Positions 22,148 through 33,500 are shown, counted from the stretch's first letter. The stretch: DNA of 39,469 nucleotides from Gracilibacter sp. BRH_c7a (GCA_001516055.1 LOEZ01000032.1:1-39469); one strand, 5' to 3'. Translations and numbers: made by a program. The notes: generated from the sequence alone by a model not told the origin.

Positions 22148-22987
22148 ATTGAAGTCGGAAAAACTCATCAACTAAAAATTGCGAATTTTACTTCTTTTGG
22201 TGTTTATCTTGATGCAGAAACCGGTAATAGAAAAGATAACATTTTGCTACCCAAAAAAGAGATACCTTCAGGAAGCGGAGAAGGTGATTCCTTAGAGGTC
22301 TTTATCTATCGGGACTCTGAGAATCGTATTATTGCCACTACTAAAGTTCCTTATGCTCAAATTGGTGACTTAGCCTACTTAAAGGTTACTGCTAATACCA
22401 AATTAGGTGCTTTTTTAGATTTTGGACTCGAAAGAGGTTTATTCTTGCCGTATAGTGAGCAACGATATCCTCTCTTTATCGGAAAAAGATATTTGGTTTT
22501 TCTGTATTTGGATAAAAGCGGACGAATCTGTTGTACCACCGACATCTACAAGCACTTGTCCTCAGATAGTCCTTATGGGAAAAATGATAAAGTTAAAGGT
22601 ACAGTGTACTTAAAGAAACTTGAGACTGGAGTCTTCGTGGCTGTCGACAACAAATACCTCGGACTTATACCTAACAATGAGTTTTTTGAAGATCTCATGG
22701 TCGGAGATGTTATTCAGGCAAGGGTAATTAAAGTAAGAGAAGACGGTAAACTTGATCTGTCCACTAAAGATCTCTCTCATAAGCAAATGGATACAGACTC
22801 CAAGATACTATATGAGGCTATGTTGGCTAATAATGGTTTGTTACCTTATGATGAGAAAGCTAGTCCTGACATTATTCAACGTAAATTTAAGATGAGTAAA
22901 GCAGCTTTTAAAAGAGCAATCGGTGGCTTATTAAAATCTAAGAAGATATCTAAAACAGAAAACGGCTTACGGATTATTAAAAAATAA
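22148..22987 (+). CDS. cvfB: CvfB-like S1-domain RNA-binding protein starting at ATT or ATC
   Basis: About 279 residues. S1-like OB domains: EVGKTHQLKIANFTSFGVYLDAETG at the N-terminus, GDLAYLKVTANTKLGAFLDFGLERGLFLPYSEQ in the middle, and KVKGTVYLKKLETGVFVAVDNKYLGLIPNNE, then a C-terminal winged helix KFKMSKAAFKRAIGGLLKSKKI. This is the CvfB/YitL arrangement; such proteins bind RNA. No ATG, GTG or TTG lies between the in-frame stop at 22115-22117 and the conserved first residues. A perfect AAAGGAGG (22130-22137) is followed by ATC (22145) and ATT (22148), so a rare near-cognate start is likely. A TTG at 22244 would remove most of the first OB domain. Confidence 0.85.
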   Translation: MEVGKTHQLKIANFTSFGVYLDAETGNRKDNILLPKKEIPSGSGEGDSLEVFIYRDSENRIIATTKVPYAQIGDLAYLKVTANTKLGAFLDFGLERGLFLPYSEQRYPLFIGKRYLVFLYLDKSGRICCTTDIYKHLSSDSPYGKNDKVKGTVYLKKLETGVFVAVDNKYLGLIPNNEFFEDLMVGDVIQARVIKVREDGKLDLSTKDLSHKQMDTDSKILYEAMLANNGLLPYDEKASPDIIQRKFKMSKAAFKRAIGGLLKSKKISKTENGLRIIKK

Positions 22988-23024
22988 ACTGTCAAAAGTA
23001 CTGTAAGTAAATTATTAATAAACC

Positions 23025-23327
23025 TTAAGCTAAAAGATGCTCCAGATCTAAAATCTCTTCTTCAGTAAGGGAAGTGAATCTTTCCCCTTCTTTACGACAG
23101 AAAAAGCAAGAGCCGAAAATAGGGTCTTCCTGAATGACTCGGTTTAAGTCCAAAGCTTTGGTGTGGCCTTCGTCGTTGAAAACTAGACATATGCCGTCTT
23201 CTTCCAGAACCTTTATCCCTAAACGACCCTCTAATAATTCTTCCATTACCTTAACTTCATTGTATATTTCTATAAGCTTAGGCTTGGATCCCGGTGGACA
23301 TAACAATACGGTAATTTTATTATTCAC
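23025..23327 (-). CDS. DUF3846-type small protein
   Basis: 100 residues. The order KITVLLCPPGSKPKLIEI-x14-LLEGRLGIKVLEEDGICLVFNDEGHTKALDLNR...IFGSCFFCRKEG fits the DUF3846 pattern (V-P-G-x-P-x-x-x-x-I, GG-x-I-E, NEEG, LNR, G-x-x-F). No function is known; related domains are common in phages and plasmids, but this copy sits among chromosomal genes. GAGGG lies 7 bases before the GTG at 23325-23327. It converges with the CvfB gene with no clear terminator between. It ends ELEDLEHLLA-like, that is, with an acidic helix. Confidence 0.7.
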   Translation of the reverse strand: MNNKITVLLCPPGSKPKLIEIYNEVKVMEELLEGRLGIKVLEEDGICLVFNDEGHTKALDLNRVIQEDPIFGSCFFCRKEGERFTSLTEEEILDLEHLLA

Positions 23328-23395
23328 TTACAGCCCTCATTTCTTAAAGCTACGCAGCAGACAATATTGCAATATATCAGCGTAACAAGATTAAA

Positions 23396-23423
23396 ATAGA
23401 GTAAGGAATTATCCTTACTCTAT
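23396..23423 (-). terminator. terminator of the LUD/CCG operon
   Basis: ATAGAGTAAGGA (23396-23407) pairs perfectly with TCCTTACTCTAT (23412-23423) around a four-base loop. Reading leftward TTTTAATCTT follows. It lies 57 bases after the LUD gene stop. Confidence 0.82.
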
Positions 23424-23479
23424 CACTATATTATTAAGATAATACAATCCTCAAATGAAGTCAATTTGCTTAGCAAGAT

Positions 23480-24679
23480 CTACTCAGATACCAGTCTGTT
23501 TCTAAGTTCTCCAACCATAGTAGGGACTTCAATCTTCATAGGACATCTTTCCACGCACCGTCCGCATCGCAAGCAGGTATATAGCATAGGAGCAGCTTCT
23601 TCAACCCCGCCATCAACAAAGGATGTCCACACAGACCCGATACCGCTTAAATATGTCCTCCCATAGTGACCAGCAGTTACTTGGAAAACCGGACATTCAT
23701 ACATGCATCCACCACAACGAAGACAACTTAGTGCCTGTCTGCATGTGGGGTCTTTCAGCATTTCTGACCTTCCATTATCAACGAAAATTACGTAGAATTC
23801 TTTCGGCCCATGTGCACCATAGGTAGTAACCTTTTCAATATCTCCAGTCTTACTCGGGCCACTGATAATGTTCACATAGCTTGGTGAAGCATATTGGGCA
23901 TATCTCCAGGTGACTTCGGCCACCTTCATGGAATCGAGGAAAGACGGAACGAGCTTCTCGATTCCTACAAGGACGATATGAACTGGCGGAGCACCCGTGC
24001 ACAGTCTAACATTTCCTTCGTTTTCAATAATCACGATCTGGCCTGTGTCTGCTGCGACAACGTTAGCACCACTTATCCCTACATCGGCTGTAAAATATTT
24101 TTCTCTTAAGAATTCCCTTACCACTGCAACTTCCTGAGCGATGTCTGGGGGTATTTCCTTCTTGAAGAACTCCGTGAAAATCTCAGCAACCTGTTCCCTA
24201 GGCACATGAATTGCAGGTGAAAGAATATGCATGGGGCGATCGTTCTTGAGTTGAAGTATAAACTCTCCTAAATCTGTTTCCCAAACCTCGTTGCCTGATT
24301 CTTCTAATCCGTGGCGTATTTGCAACTCTTCTCCCAACATACTCTTACCTTTAACTACTGTTTTACCAGTGCCGATAATCTCATTGGTAATTCGTAAAGC
24401 CTCTTCCCTATCTTTAGCATAGAAAGCCTTCCCTTTATTCTTCTCAATTGATTGCATGGCTTTCTCTAACAGTTGCTGATTGTTCTCCATAGAATATTCT
24501 TTAATCCGGCGTACTTCCTCAGCAAGTTCAGGGGTGTGGGGATGTCTTTCCATTGTATCTTCCACAGTATCACGATAAGCTTTTACTGCTCTGGTTATAG
24601 CTCTATTGATATTAGAATCCTTACTTGCTTTATTTAAATTCTTGGTGTATTCGCTTAACTCTTTATTTAAATCAGACAT
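23480..24679 (-). CDS. LUD-domain 4Fe-4S protein (LutB-like, short form)
   Basis: 399 residues. An N-terminal helical part and the LUD domain (about 70-300: KGKSMLGEELQIRHGLEESGNEVWETDLGEFI, DVGISGANVVAADTGQIVIIENEGN) precede two ferredoxin motifs, CLRCGGCMYECP (319-330) and CLRCGRCVERCP (369-380). This is the LutB/LldF architecture of L-lactate oxidation complexes, but the usual C-terminal domain of about 80 residues after the second cluster is absent and no LutC lies nearby. It probably passes electrons with the CCG protein upstream; lactate as substrate is only a guess. Its ATG overlaps the stop of that gene (TAATG). Confidence 0.88.
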   Translation of the reverse strand: MSDLNKELSEYTKNLNKASKDSNINRAITRAVKAYRDTVEDTMERHPHTPELAEEVRRIKEYSMENNQQLLEKAMQSIEKNKGKAFYAKDREEALRITNEIIGTGKTVVKGKSMLGEELQIRHGLEESGNEVWETDLGEFILQLKNDRPMHILSPAIHVPREQVAEIFTEFFKKEIPPDIAQEVAVVREFLREKYFTADVGISGANVVAADTGQIVIIENEGNVRLCTGAPPVHIVLVGIEKLVPSFLDSMKVAEVTWRYAQYASPSYVNIISGPSKTGDIEKVTTYGAHGPKEFYVIFVDNGRSEMLKDPTCRQALSCLRCGGCMYECPVFQVTAGHYGRTYLSGIGSVWTSFVDGGVEEAAPMLYTCLRCGRCVERCPMKIEVPTMVGELRNRLVSE

Positions 24680-25704
24680 TAGTTTTTAAACCCCCTATAT
24701 AAGAATTCGACAATATCATCTAAAACAAAATCATTATCTTTGACTATACCGCTTTGTAGTGCGGAAAGACAATACGGGCAAGAAATCAGTGCTTTCTTCG
24801 AACCAGTATCACTGAGTTCATTTATCCTACGTTCAGCAACAATCTTGGATATTTCAGGAAATAACATCTTACTAGGACCACCACAACATGTCGTCCACTC
24901 TTTATTTCGAATCGGCTCAATATAGGTTACACCTACGCTAGTTAATATATCCCTGATCTCTTGAGTGATCCCTAGTTCCCTGGCCATTCTACAGGAATCA
25001 TGAATAACGACAGGTTGATTATAGTTTATCTGAGGGAGTAAGTCTCTTTTTTCCCAAACCATTTCAATAAAAGTCTTAACTTCTACTTTGGGAAAATCCA
25101 CTAATTTGGGATAAATAATTTTAAACATTTCGGCAGCATGTGGTGATAAGCAGACAATCGTTTTCGCCTCTGTCTTTTCTATGCTCTTAGCTACCTTACC
25201 GGCATATTCTTTAAGTTCTTTCCAGAAACCAAGCTCATATAAAAGGGCACCGCTATAAAGTTCATTCTTGCCATCATAACATAGATCATAACCTAATTTT
25301 TGCAGAATAGTAGCTGCCTGGTAGTTTATAGAAAAATATCTCTCTTTGTCTTTAGCCAAAATTGAAGCGTAAATTTTTTCAGCATTGATACCAGTCTTAT
25401 TAACGATTTTACGCGCTTCCATAAGCCATGAGAAAATATTACTGGCTGGATCTACATAAGTTAAAGTCTTTACCAACGAGTCTATATATGGCAATAATTG
25501 GTACTCACCGCCTGTATAGTACAATATTTGACCCTTTTCTGGTAAATCTAATCCTTTAGCCCAAGAAGATAATTCCTTGGATTTCAAAGCGAGAGGATTA
25601 CCATGTTCAACTATATTATCTCTCAGTATTTCTAGAACAGGTGGCAATGTTTTCTTTGTAGCCATATTAGGATAGTCACAACCCTTCAGAAAATATTTAG
25701 GCAT
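24679..25704 (-). CDS. CCG-domain (Fe-S)-binding oxidoreductase subunit (LutA/GlpC/HdrB-like)
   Basis: 341 residues. One complete CCG module is visible: HDSCR (235-239), TTCCGGPSK (271-279) and ISCPYC (307-312), the cysteine-rich signature of LutA, GlpC and HdrB that binds an unusual Fe-S centre. The first module expected in LutA seems degenerate: YYTGGEYQLLPY (62-73) and YDGKNELYSG (143-152) sit where cysteines would be. It is co-translated with the LUD protein (TAATG overlap). No convincing ribosome site precedes the ATG at 25702-25704; an ATG at residue 14 is an alternative but also lacks one. The electron donor or acceptor is unknown. Confidence 0.85.
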   Translation of the reverse strand: MPKYFLKGCDYPNMATKKTLPPVLEILRDNIVEHGNPLALKSKELSSWAKGLDLPEKGQILYYTGGEYQLLPYIDSLVKTLTYVDPASNIFSWLMEARKIVNKTGINAEKIYASILAKDKERYFSINYQAATILQKLGYDLCYDGKNELYSGALLYELGFWKELKEYAGKVAKSIEKTEAKTIVCLSPHAAEMFKIIYPKLVDFPKVEVKTFIEMVWEKRDLLPQINYNQPVVIHDSCRMARELGITQEIRDILTSVGVTYIEPIRNKEWTTCCGGPSKMLFPEISKIVAERRINELSDTGSKKALISCPYCLSALQSGIVKDNDFVLDDIVEFLYRGFKN

Positions 25705-26094
25705 ACTACAATATTAAATAAGAGATCTAAGGCAGAGTAAATAGATATATTAATTGTATTTTGTATACTTTTTATAAACTTTTAATATTTTTTAAATTTA
25801 TACGAAAGAATCGTTTCCTTAGAACCTTTGATTCAATGTTTAAACCTATAATATCATATAAATGAATTAAAAATAAATAAGTTTATAATACTTTAAAGTT
25901 ATAATAATAAAAGTTTGATTATTTAAAAAATTCTTAAGCCCTAAAATAAGCCCGAAAAACAAATCATAAATAGTGCACAAAAATGATTGCTAAGAACATA
26001 ACAAGATTGAAATCAAGTCTTTTTTGGCTTAAGATTAGCTTATATGATAAACTATAAACAGAAATGTTCATATCTTAAGAAAAGAGGAGATTCA
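25705..26094. other. AT-rich divergent intergenic region
   Basis: A 390-base gap between the CCG gene (leftward) and the SPFH gene (rightward), very AT-rich. No coding frame or strong hairpin is seen. It must contain both promoters; the rightward one is given separately. A leftward candidate (TTCTAA-N16-TATAAA) is weak. Confidence 0.5.
26007..26035 (+). promoter_or_regulatory. probable promoter of the SPFH gene
   Basis: TTGAAA (26007-26012), 17 bases, TAAGAT (26030-26035), about 50 bases before the ribosome site. An imperfect inverted repeat around the -35 box (AAGA-TTGA-AA-TCAA-TCTT) is also present. Confidence 0.55.
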
Positions 26095-26949
26095 ATGGTT
26101 GAGAATGTTGTACCCAAGAAACCTGGACATGCCTTGTTAAAAGGGATTATCGTGTTATTTGTAGTTGCCCTTATCGCAGCTTTAATAGTCTTCAAAGCCT
26201 ATGTAATTATTGATCCCGGTCATCGAGGGGTTGTTGTACAACTCGGAGCTACCAAACCTGTAGTATTGAATGAAGGCTTTCATTTCAAGATACCTTTTAT
26301 CCAAGAAGTCGTCCCAATTGAAGTTCGAGTCCAAAAGGTTCAATCGGAACAAACTACCTCATCTAAAGATTTACAAGTTGTTAATACCACCATTGCTGTG
26401 AACTACCGCCTTGAACCCGACTCAGTAAATAGATTGTATCAGGAAGTAGGCCTTGGTTTTCAGGACCGTATCGTTGACCCTGCTATCGGAGAAGCACTAA
26501 AAGCTGTCACCTCTCAGTATACAGCAGAAGAACTTATTTCTCGGAGACCTGAGGTCAGTGCTAATGTTAAAGAGACTCTCAGCAAGAAACTAGCAACATA
26601 CTATATCAGATTGGATGAAATAAACATAACTGAATTCAATTTTAGTACTGAATTCAATGAGGCTATTGAAAAGAAACAGATTGCTGAACAGCAAGCGCTT
26701 AAAGCTAACTTAGATTTACAGAGAATCGAAATAGAAGCTCAACAAAAGATAGAGCAAGCCAAAGCTGAGGCTGAATCGTTAAGGCTGCAGAAAGATCAAG
26801 TCACAAGTGAAATGGTGGAATTGCGTAAAATAGAGGCTCAAATCGAAGCTATCAGAAAATGGGATGGCAAACTTCCTACCTATACCGGTGGTGGAATGAT
26901 TCCTTTCATTAATATCGACCAACTTCAAAATAATCAGCTGCAAGAATAA
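26095..26949 (+). CDS. prohibitin-like SPFH/Band 7 membrane protein
   Basis: 284 residues. A membrane helix near the N-terminus (ALLKGIIVLFVVALIAALIVFKAYVII) leads into the SPFH domain (about 45-200: DPGHRGVVVQLGATKPVVLNEGFHFKIPFIQEVVPIEVRVQKVQ), then a coiled coil rich in E, Q, A and K (about 190-260). Proteins of this family form ring or cage assemblies that organise membranes and proteases such as FtsH. The ATG at 26095 has AGAGGAG just upstream and gives the expected short N-terminus; an ATG 17 codons earlier has no ribosome site. Transcribed alone, ended by the strong terminator after it. Confidence 0.9.
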   Translation: MVENVVPKKPGHALLKGIIVLFVVALIAALIVFKAYVIIDPGHRGVVVQLGATKPVVLNEGFHFKIPFIQEVVPIEVRVQKVQSEQTTSSKDLQVVNTTIAVNYRLEPDSVNRLYQEVGLGFQDRIVDPAIGEALKAVTSQYTAEELISRRPEVSANVKETLSKKLATYYIRLDEINITEFNFSTEFNEAIEKKQIAEQQALKANLDLQRIEIEAQQKIEQAKAEAESLRLQKDQVTSEMVELRKIEAQIEAIRKWDGKLPTYTGGGMIPFINIDQLQNNQLQE

Positions 26950-26971
26950 AAGTTTAAGCTCATCTTAGAAA

Positions 26972-27022
26972 ATAAAACAGGGGGCGTACCGAAACCATAG
27001 TTTCGCTCGCCCCCTGTTTTAT
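26972..27022. terminator. strong bidirectional terminator
   Basis: ATAAAACAGGGGGCG (26972-26986) pairs perfectly with CGCCCCCTGTTTTAT (27008-27022). Inside lies a second helix CGAAAC/GTTTCG. Each strand ends in TTTTAT, so it stops both the SPFH gene and the convergent DUF1540 gene. Confidence 0.93.
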
Positions 27023-27035
27023 CATTATCAAGTGT

Positions 27036-27431
27036 TCAGTAGTCTTGGGTAGAATACACGCTGTCATTTTCTTCTGTTAAAGTTTGACTTGGCCTAGGAA
27101 AGAAAGTATGACATTCCGTTTGAACAGGAACTGTTGCTATCCCACCAAGAATTTTTACATGAGGAGCATGGCATTCTTCTCCCTCATTATAGATACAGTT
27201 TTGTGCAGAACAAGCTATTTCAGGACTAGTAATAAAGTAATTATCTTTGGTATCCTTACTGAACTCCTTTAATACTGCTTCACTATCATCAACATCTACG
27301 GAGAAAGTATTACAGTAAGTAAATCTCCCTCCCATGGTATCGTGTCCATTAACATGGATTTCAGGAGCCACACATAATTCTTTTAAGTTGAATACACACT
27401 TTTCAGCTTCACATTTTAGTTCTACTTCCAC
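27036..27431 (-). CDS. protein with two DUF1540 repeats
   Basis: 131 residues with two copies of a cysteine motif: CEAEKCVFNLKELCVAPEIHV...CNTF (about 7-43) and CSAQNCIYNEGEECHAPHVKI...CHTF (about 73-110). This is the DUF1540 pattern, C-x4-C-x2-N-x4-C-x-A-x2-I-x-V...C-x-T-F, with four cysteines each, probably binding a metal or Fe-S centre. Function unknown. The GTG at 27429-27431 has GGGGAT at a good distance. It lies 73 bases after the NdvB-type gene on the same strand, so it may share its transcript. A palindrome ATACTAGTAT lies in the gap. Confidence 0.85.
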   Translation of the reverse strand: MEVELKCEAEKCVFNLKELCVAPEIHVNGHDTMGGRFTYCNTFSVDVDDSEAVLKEFSKDTKDNYFITSPEIACSAQNCIYNEGEECHAPHVKILGGIATVPVQTECHTFFPRPSQTLTEENDSVYSTQDY

Positions 27432-27504
27432 TGTATATCCCCGCTTTCGTATAATGATTTATACTAGTATTTTTAGCCTTTTTTTAAATCTTATGCTCTC
27501 TATC

Positions 27505-30500
27505 TTACATTTCTATCTTAAGGATATGTGTTTGTCCATCGTCTATCAACGATACTGGGAAACCATCTGACTCCGTTTCATCCATTACAATTCTAATCTT
27601 TTCTTTTCTTCCAAGTTGGACCTCGATTACATAGTCTGTATTTTTATAGCGATAGTTAATTGTATATCCTGGCCAGCTTGTAGGTACACACGGTGAAACA
27701 GTCATTTTATCGTTGTTAATAGAGATTCCTAGTATTCCTTCAATAGCTGCCTGGTACATCCAACCTGCAGCACCCGTGTACCAAGTCCAACCGCCTCTTC
27801 CCACATTAGGATAAACGTCGTAAACATCAGCTGCAATTACATAAGGTTCAACTTTATATTTGGCTACTTCAGCCTTGGTTCTGGAATGGTTAATCGGATT
27901 CAGCATGTTAAAGAGTTCCATAGCTTTATCCTTATCTCCAAGTTTTGTGTAAGCTAATATGGTCCAAATTGCTGCGTGGGTATATTGACCACCGTTTTCC
28001 CTTACCCCTGGAATATAACCTCTGATATAACCGGGGTTATGTTCTGTTTTATCAAATGGAGGAGTGAATAGCTTTAGAATTCCTTCTTCTTTATCCCATA
28101 AATAGCGCTCTACAGCCAACATTGCATCTTTTACCCGATTATCTCTGCCACTTTCAGAGATAATAGCCCAGGACTGTGCTATAGAGTCTATTTGACACTC
28201 GGAAGAGGATATCGAACCAACAGGTGTTCCATCATCAAAATAGGCTCTCCGATACCAAGATCCATCCCAAGCATTCTTCTCCATATTTTCAAGCAGTTCT
28301 GTCATCACTTGCCCATATCTCTGGTATCTTTCATTATCTTCAAACTTTTGACAAATGGGCATAAACCTCTTCAGGGTTAAGAGAATAAACCATCCTAACC
28401 AAATGCTTTCTCCTTTTCCTTCCCTACCAATTGCACTGAAACCATCATTCCAGTCTCCGGTGCCGATGAGAGGAAGCCCGTTACTACCAAATTTCAGGCC
28501 TCTGTCGATTGCTCGGACACAATGTTCATATACTGTAGCATAATCCTCCGTTACTTTAGGAATTGCATATCGTTCATCTTCCTCTTCCCCGAGCAATTCT
28601 TGATCAAGAAAAGGAGTTTTTTCTTCCAGAACACTATAATCTCCTGTATGTTCTATATAATCTGCGGTGACGAAGGGCAGCCATAACAAGTCATCAGAGA
28701 ATTTGGTTCTGATGCCTTTACCTTTTTCAGGATGCCACCAATGTTGAACATCTCCTTCGGGAAATTGTCTTGAACTATGAAGAATAATCTGGTCACGGGT
28801 CATCTCCGGTCTCAAGATGGCTAAGGACATGACATCTTGTAATTGATCCCTGAATCCGTAAGCACCACCTGATTGATAGAAAGCTGAGCGGGCCCAAATC
28901 CTACAGACAACTGTCTGATATATGAGCCAACGGTTTACTAAGAGATCCAATGATTTTTCGGGAGTGCTTATTTGGATAGTTGTAAGAATCTCGTTCCAGT
29001 AATTAATAATCTCTGTATACGCTTGTTTAATTGTTTCCTGATTGCTATATGTTTGGGCCAGATCTCGTGCTGCCTTACTGTCTACATCATCACCTATAAT
29101 AAAATAGATGCTCTTCTCTTCTCCAGGTTCAAGATTCGCTTCCAGTTGAAGGACAGTACACGGGTCTAGCCCGCTGCCGTATCGCCCTGAAAGCACTTCA
29201 TTTTCTAAGCTTCGAGGATGTTGAAGAGTTCTATTTATTCCAATGAATTCTTGTCTGTCACAGGTGAATGATTTAAGTCTCCCACCATTCCCTTTAATAA
29301 AACTAACCCGCTGAGCAAATTCTTCTTGATAGACATTACGACAGAACACAGCATCTTCATCAGGCTCGGTTACCAGATAGGGGCTGTTCTGTTCTCTGCT
29401 TGTCCCCAGGGTCCACTCCATATAATAATATACTGCAAGTTTTTTGGAGGCTGGAGATAGATTCGTTAATTTGAGCTCCACTATCTTGAGAGAATCGTAC
29501 AATGGAACAAACATCTTGGTCTCTTGTTTGATATCGTTAGAGATGTGCTCAAAGACGGTATAACCTTGACCATGCCTAATAGTATACGGTTTATTATCCC
29601 GAGCTGGTTGAGGAGTGGGAGACCAATAGCGGCCTGTAATCTCATCTTTGAGGTAGAGGGCTTCTCCACTATAATCCAATAATGGATCGTTCGACCATGG
29701 TGAAAGCTTATATTCTCTACTATTCTGCGACCAAGTATAGCTTGAACCTCTACCTGTAATCAAAAAACCAAACTTTTTATTGGCTATCACATTCACCCAA
29801 GGTAAAGGAGTCATTGTTCCTTCTGTCAGATAAATAACATATTCCTTACCGTCTTCTGAAAAGCCACCATAGCCGTTATAATACATAAGACTATTGTCCG
29901 GAGAAGTATCCCTATCCTCGTTCACTACTTCTTTGGAATATACATACTCTTTCTTATCTCCTTGGTCAAGAATATTCTGTTCTCCTAATTGTACATATTT
30001 GGCAATCTGATTGTTTAAGGAACCTTTATCTGCAGATAATCTCATTCGAGCTACAGTTCTGAGTAAAATAAGAATCTCAGGAGATAATTGGTCTTTCTTC
30101 AGGATGAAAACTCCTCCTGGTTTATTTACCATCATTCTTACATGGCTTATTCCTATCTTTTCTTGTATGGCATCCTGGATGGATTGGAAATACCCCGTTT
30201 TATCCTCATTAATAATTACCAGATCTACAAATAAGCCTTTAATCTTCCAGAATTCATGTATTCTGAGCATCTGGTCCACCATTTTTAAATTATTACTATC
30301 TTGAATCGAAAGGAGAACTATTGGCAGATCACCAGGTACACTGAATTGCCATAAAGCCGACTGCCCTAAGTTATTCTTGATAATATTAATATTTCTGCGG
30401 ATTCTCCCGGGATATATAACTTGACTCGCTAGACTAGAAATTTGATTAGCCTTATCGAAAGATAAATCCAGGTTAGTTAATTCCATCAGACTCTGAGACC

Positions 30501-33500
30501 AGGATAATTCTTTTGCTTTATGGATGTTAGAAGTAGACCTATATTTTTCGGCAAGAGATAGAACGCCTTCTTTCTTCTCTCCTACTCCAGTGATAAAGTA
30601 TAAAGTTACTGTTTTTCCTGGGTTGATTCTAACCCTTGTACGCAGACTCATAATTGGGTCAAGAACTGCGCCTACGGAATTAGATAATGGTTGATTAATA
30701 TCCATTACTCTCGGATCAGCTAAAGAACGACCCCTACCAATAAATTTTGTCCTATCAGTCTCATACTCTACATTCCCTAAGGTCTCACCTTCTACAAGCA
30801 AGGTGTGCATCAGGAAAATCTTTTTCTTGCCTTCATGTCTGGGTCTTCTAAAGGCTACTAAAGTATTGTTTTCAAAGCGAGTCTGAATAAAAAGCTTACT
30901 AAAAGTTGGGTGGGCGATATCAGCATTTAATTGGTCAAGAGCTACTTCCAAATAACTTGTAAGCTGAATGTCACGACTATATTCACTGTGGTTGCTCAGT
31001 GTTAGTTTTCGTATCTCGACTGGGTCTTCTGGAGAGACGAACACTTCTGTTAGAGTCTCTATATTTCCATCTTTCCTGTAATATTTAACAGTATTGGGAA
31101 AACAGGTCACTTTATAATTCTCTCCAGGATAATCAAGCGGTTTAGACGTTGCTGACCAGAAACTACCGGAGTTCAAATTTTGGATATAGATAAACGTTCC
31201 ATAGAGATCTATGGTTGGATCTTCTCGCCAACGACTAATATATATATCATTGAACTTACTGTAACCAGATCCATTCAAAGTAAGCATAATAGAATATTCT
31301 CGATTTGATATAAAGCTGGTACGCGGGATGATTGTATTGGGATTATGATATATAGCTGGCTTTTCTCCTTTTTTACGACTGATTGGAGTAGCCTTTTTCT
31401 CGCCCTCTTCTTCCATAATTGGATTAAAGGTGTATTCCTTAAGAGGTACTTGTTCCTGCAAAAGGATCTCTATAGATCGAATCATTGGTTCTTTGTGGAA
31501 TCGCTCTCGCATTATATTATTTGTTAATAAATTGCCTAAAGAAACAAGACTCATCCCTTGATGATGGGCCATATAACTCTTAACTAAGCTATACTCCTTG
31601 TTGTATGGAACTCTTGTTGGAGTAAAATCAATAGCTTCATAAAGCCCATATAAGCCATTAAAACCTTTATTAGTCATTAACTTAAGATTTTTAATACTTT
31701 TAGGATAATCGACTAATAAAGCCATAAAAGTTGAATAAGGGGATATCACCATGTCCTTGGATAACCCTCTTTTCAATCCTAAACCGGGGACTCCAAAAGC
31801 TTTATATTGATAATTGTTTTGAATATCGAAGGAAAAGAAACCCGATTCAGAAATACCCCAAGGGATCTGGGTATTCTTTGTGTATTGTCGTTGTATCTCA
31901 ACTACTGATTTATTAGATTCATACATTAAGGTGCCAGGATAGTTTTTAAAGATTATCAAAGGGGTCAAGAATTCAAACATAGTCCCACTCCAAGAGACTA
32001 GGCACCTATTACCTTCTATCCGAGTAAGTGGACGTGATAATTTAAACCAGTGTTCTTCAGGTACATCGCCTTTAGCTATAGCTATCAGACTTGCTTGTCT
32101 GGCTTCAGAAGCCAATAGATCATAATATGAGTTATCCAGGCGTTGTTCACTTAAGTTATACCCTATAGAAAACAATTTCTTCTGTTTATGGTACAAGGGT
32201 TTAAATTCCATGTTGACGACAATTCGTTTTAAAACCTGTTGAATTCTAGTCACCCATAATAGTGAGAGTAAAGTATTCTTTAAACCTTCGCGAACATGGG
32301 TTTTAAGCTCATCTGATATATTCTGATTACCTTGAAGAAGGGTAGAATACTTTCTTGCCAAATTTCTCGTACTTAAGCTTTCTATACCCTGTAACTCTTC
32401 TGGCATCTCCGCCATGACGATATATGGATAGAATTTTTCTATAGCTTTCTTATAGTCACTAAGCATATTGAATAACGTAGTTGACCAAAAATCAAAACTG
32501 TTCCCTTCCGTCGTTTTATCTTTTAACTGATGTAGGTCTTGAACCATAGAGTGTAAGATAATCTGGTATTTTTCTAAGAAGATGTATAACGATTTAAGCG
32601 ATTGAGTTTCTCTCTGGAGATTATATAATTCCTCCCCAAAATGTTCTAATGGAGTTCCAGATATATTGTTATTAAAAATATTAAATGTATCCTGAAGGCC
32701 TTGAATAATAGAATGTCGTTGGACAGGAGGAGTTCCAGCCAATTGTGCTACACCATTCTTCAAGACAATCAAGTATCCGGCGAAGTTGCCACTGTCAACT
32801 GTGGAAATATAGATAGGGTTAAGGGGTTCTAGGTTTTTGGTATTATACCAATTGTAAATATGGCCTTTCCACTTGGGGAGCTTGCTAATTGTACTAAGGG
32901 TATTTCTTATTTTGATAATCATCATCTTTTGTGAAACATACCCAAGGTCAAGGGCAACCAGATTAGCTAATAACGCCAATCCTATGTTAGTAGGAGAAGA
33001 TCTATGGGCTATACCCTTATATGGTTCAATTTGAATATTATCTGGAGGCAAATAATTGTTTTCCTCTTCTACGAAGGTATCGAAGAAAGCCCAAATCTGT
33101 CTGGCCCATTTTCTGAGTTCAATATTGTCAGATGGGGATATTTCAGGAATATCTCTTCTATAAGGTAAACTCAGCTTATAAGCTATAATTGGTGAACTTA
33201 GCCAAGTAATGATCGTCAATGTCAATAAAACCCCAGTTGTTACATTGACAAAAAAGTAACCCACACCAAAGAGTATACTCAATACTAACCCTCTAAACAT
33301 TATGAAGTAAAAGTTACTCAGATTCAGTTCCAGACGTTTCTCGCATTCAGAGGCTGCTTCCCATTCCAAGAGTAAACGTTTGCTGACAAGCTGTCGAAAA
33401 ACACTTCGTACAATTGCGTCTGACTGAATATAGGCCTGATAAGGGAGTGTTACCAGAGAAAATAAAATCTGCTTTAACCCTGAGGTTAATTCATGCTTAA

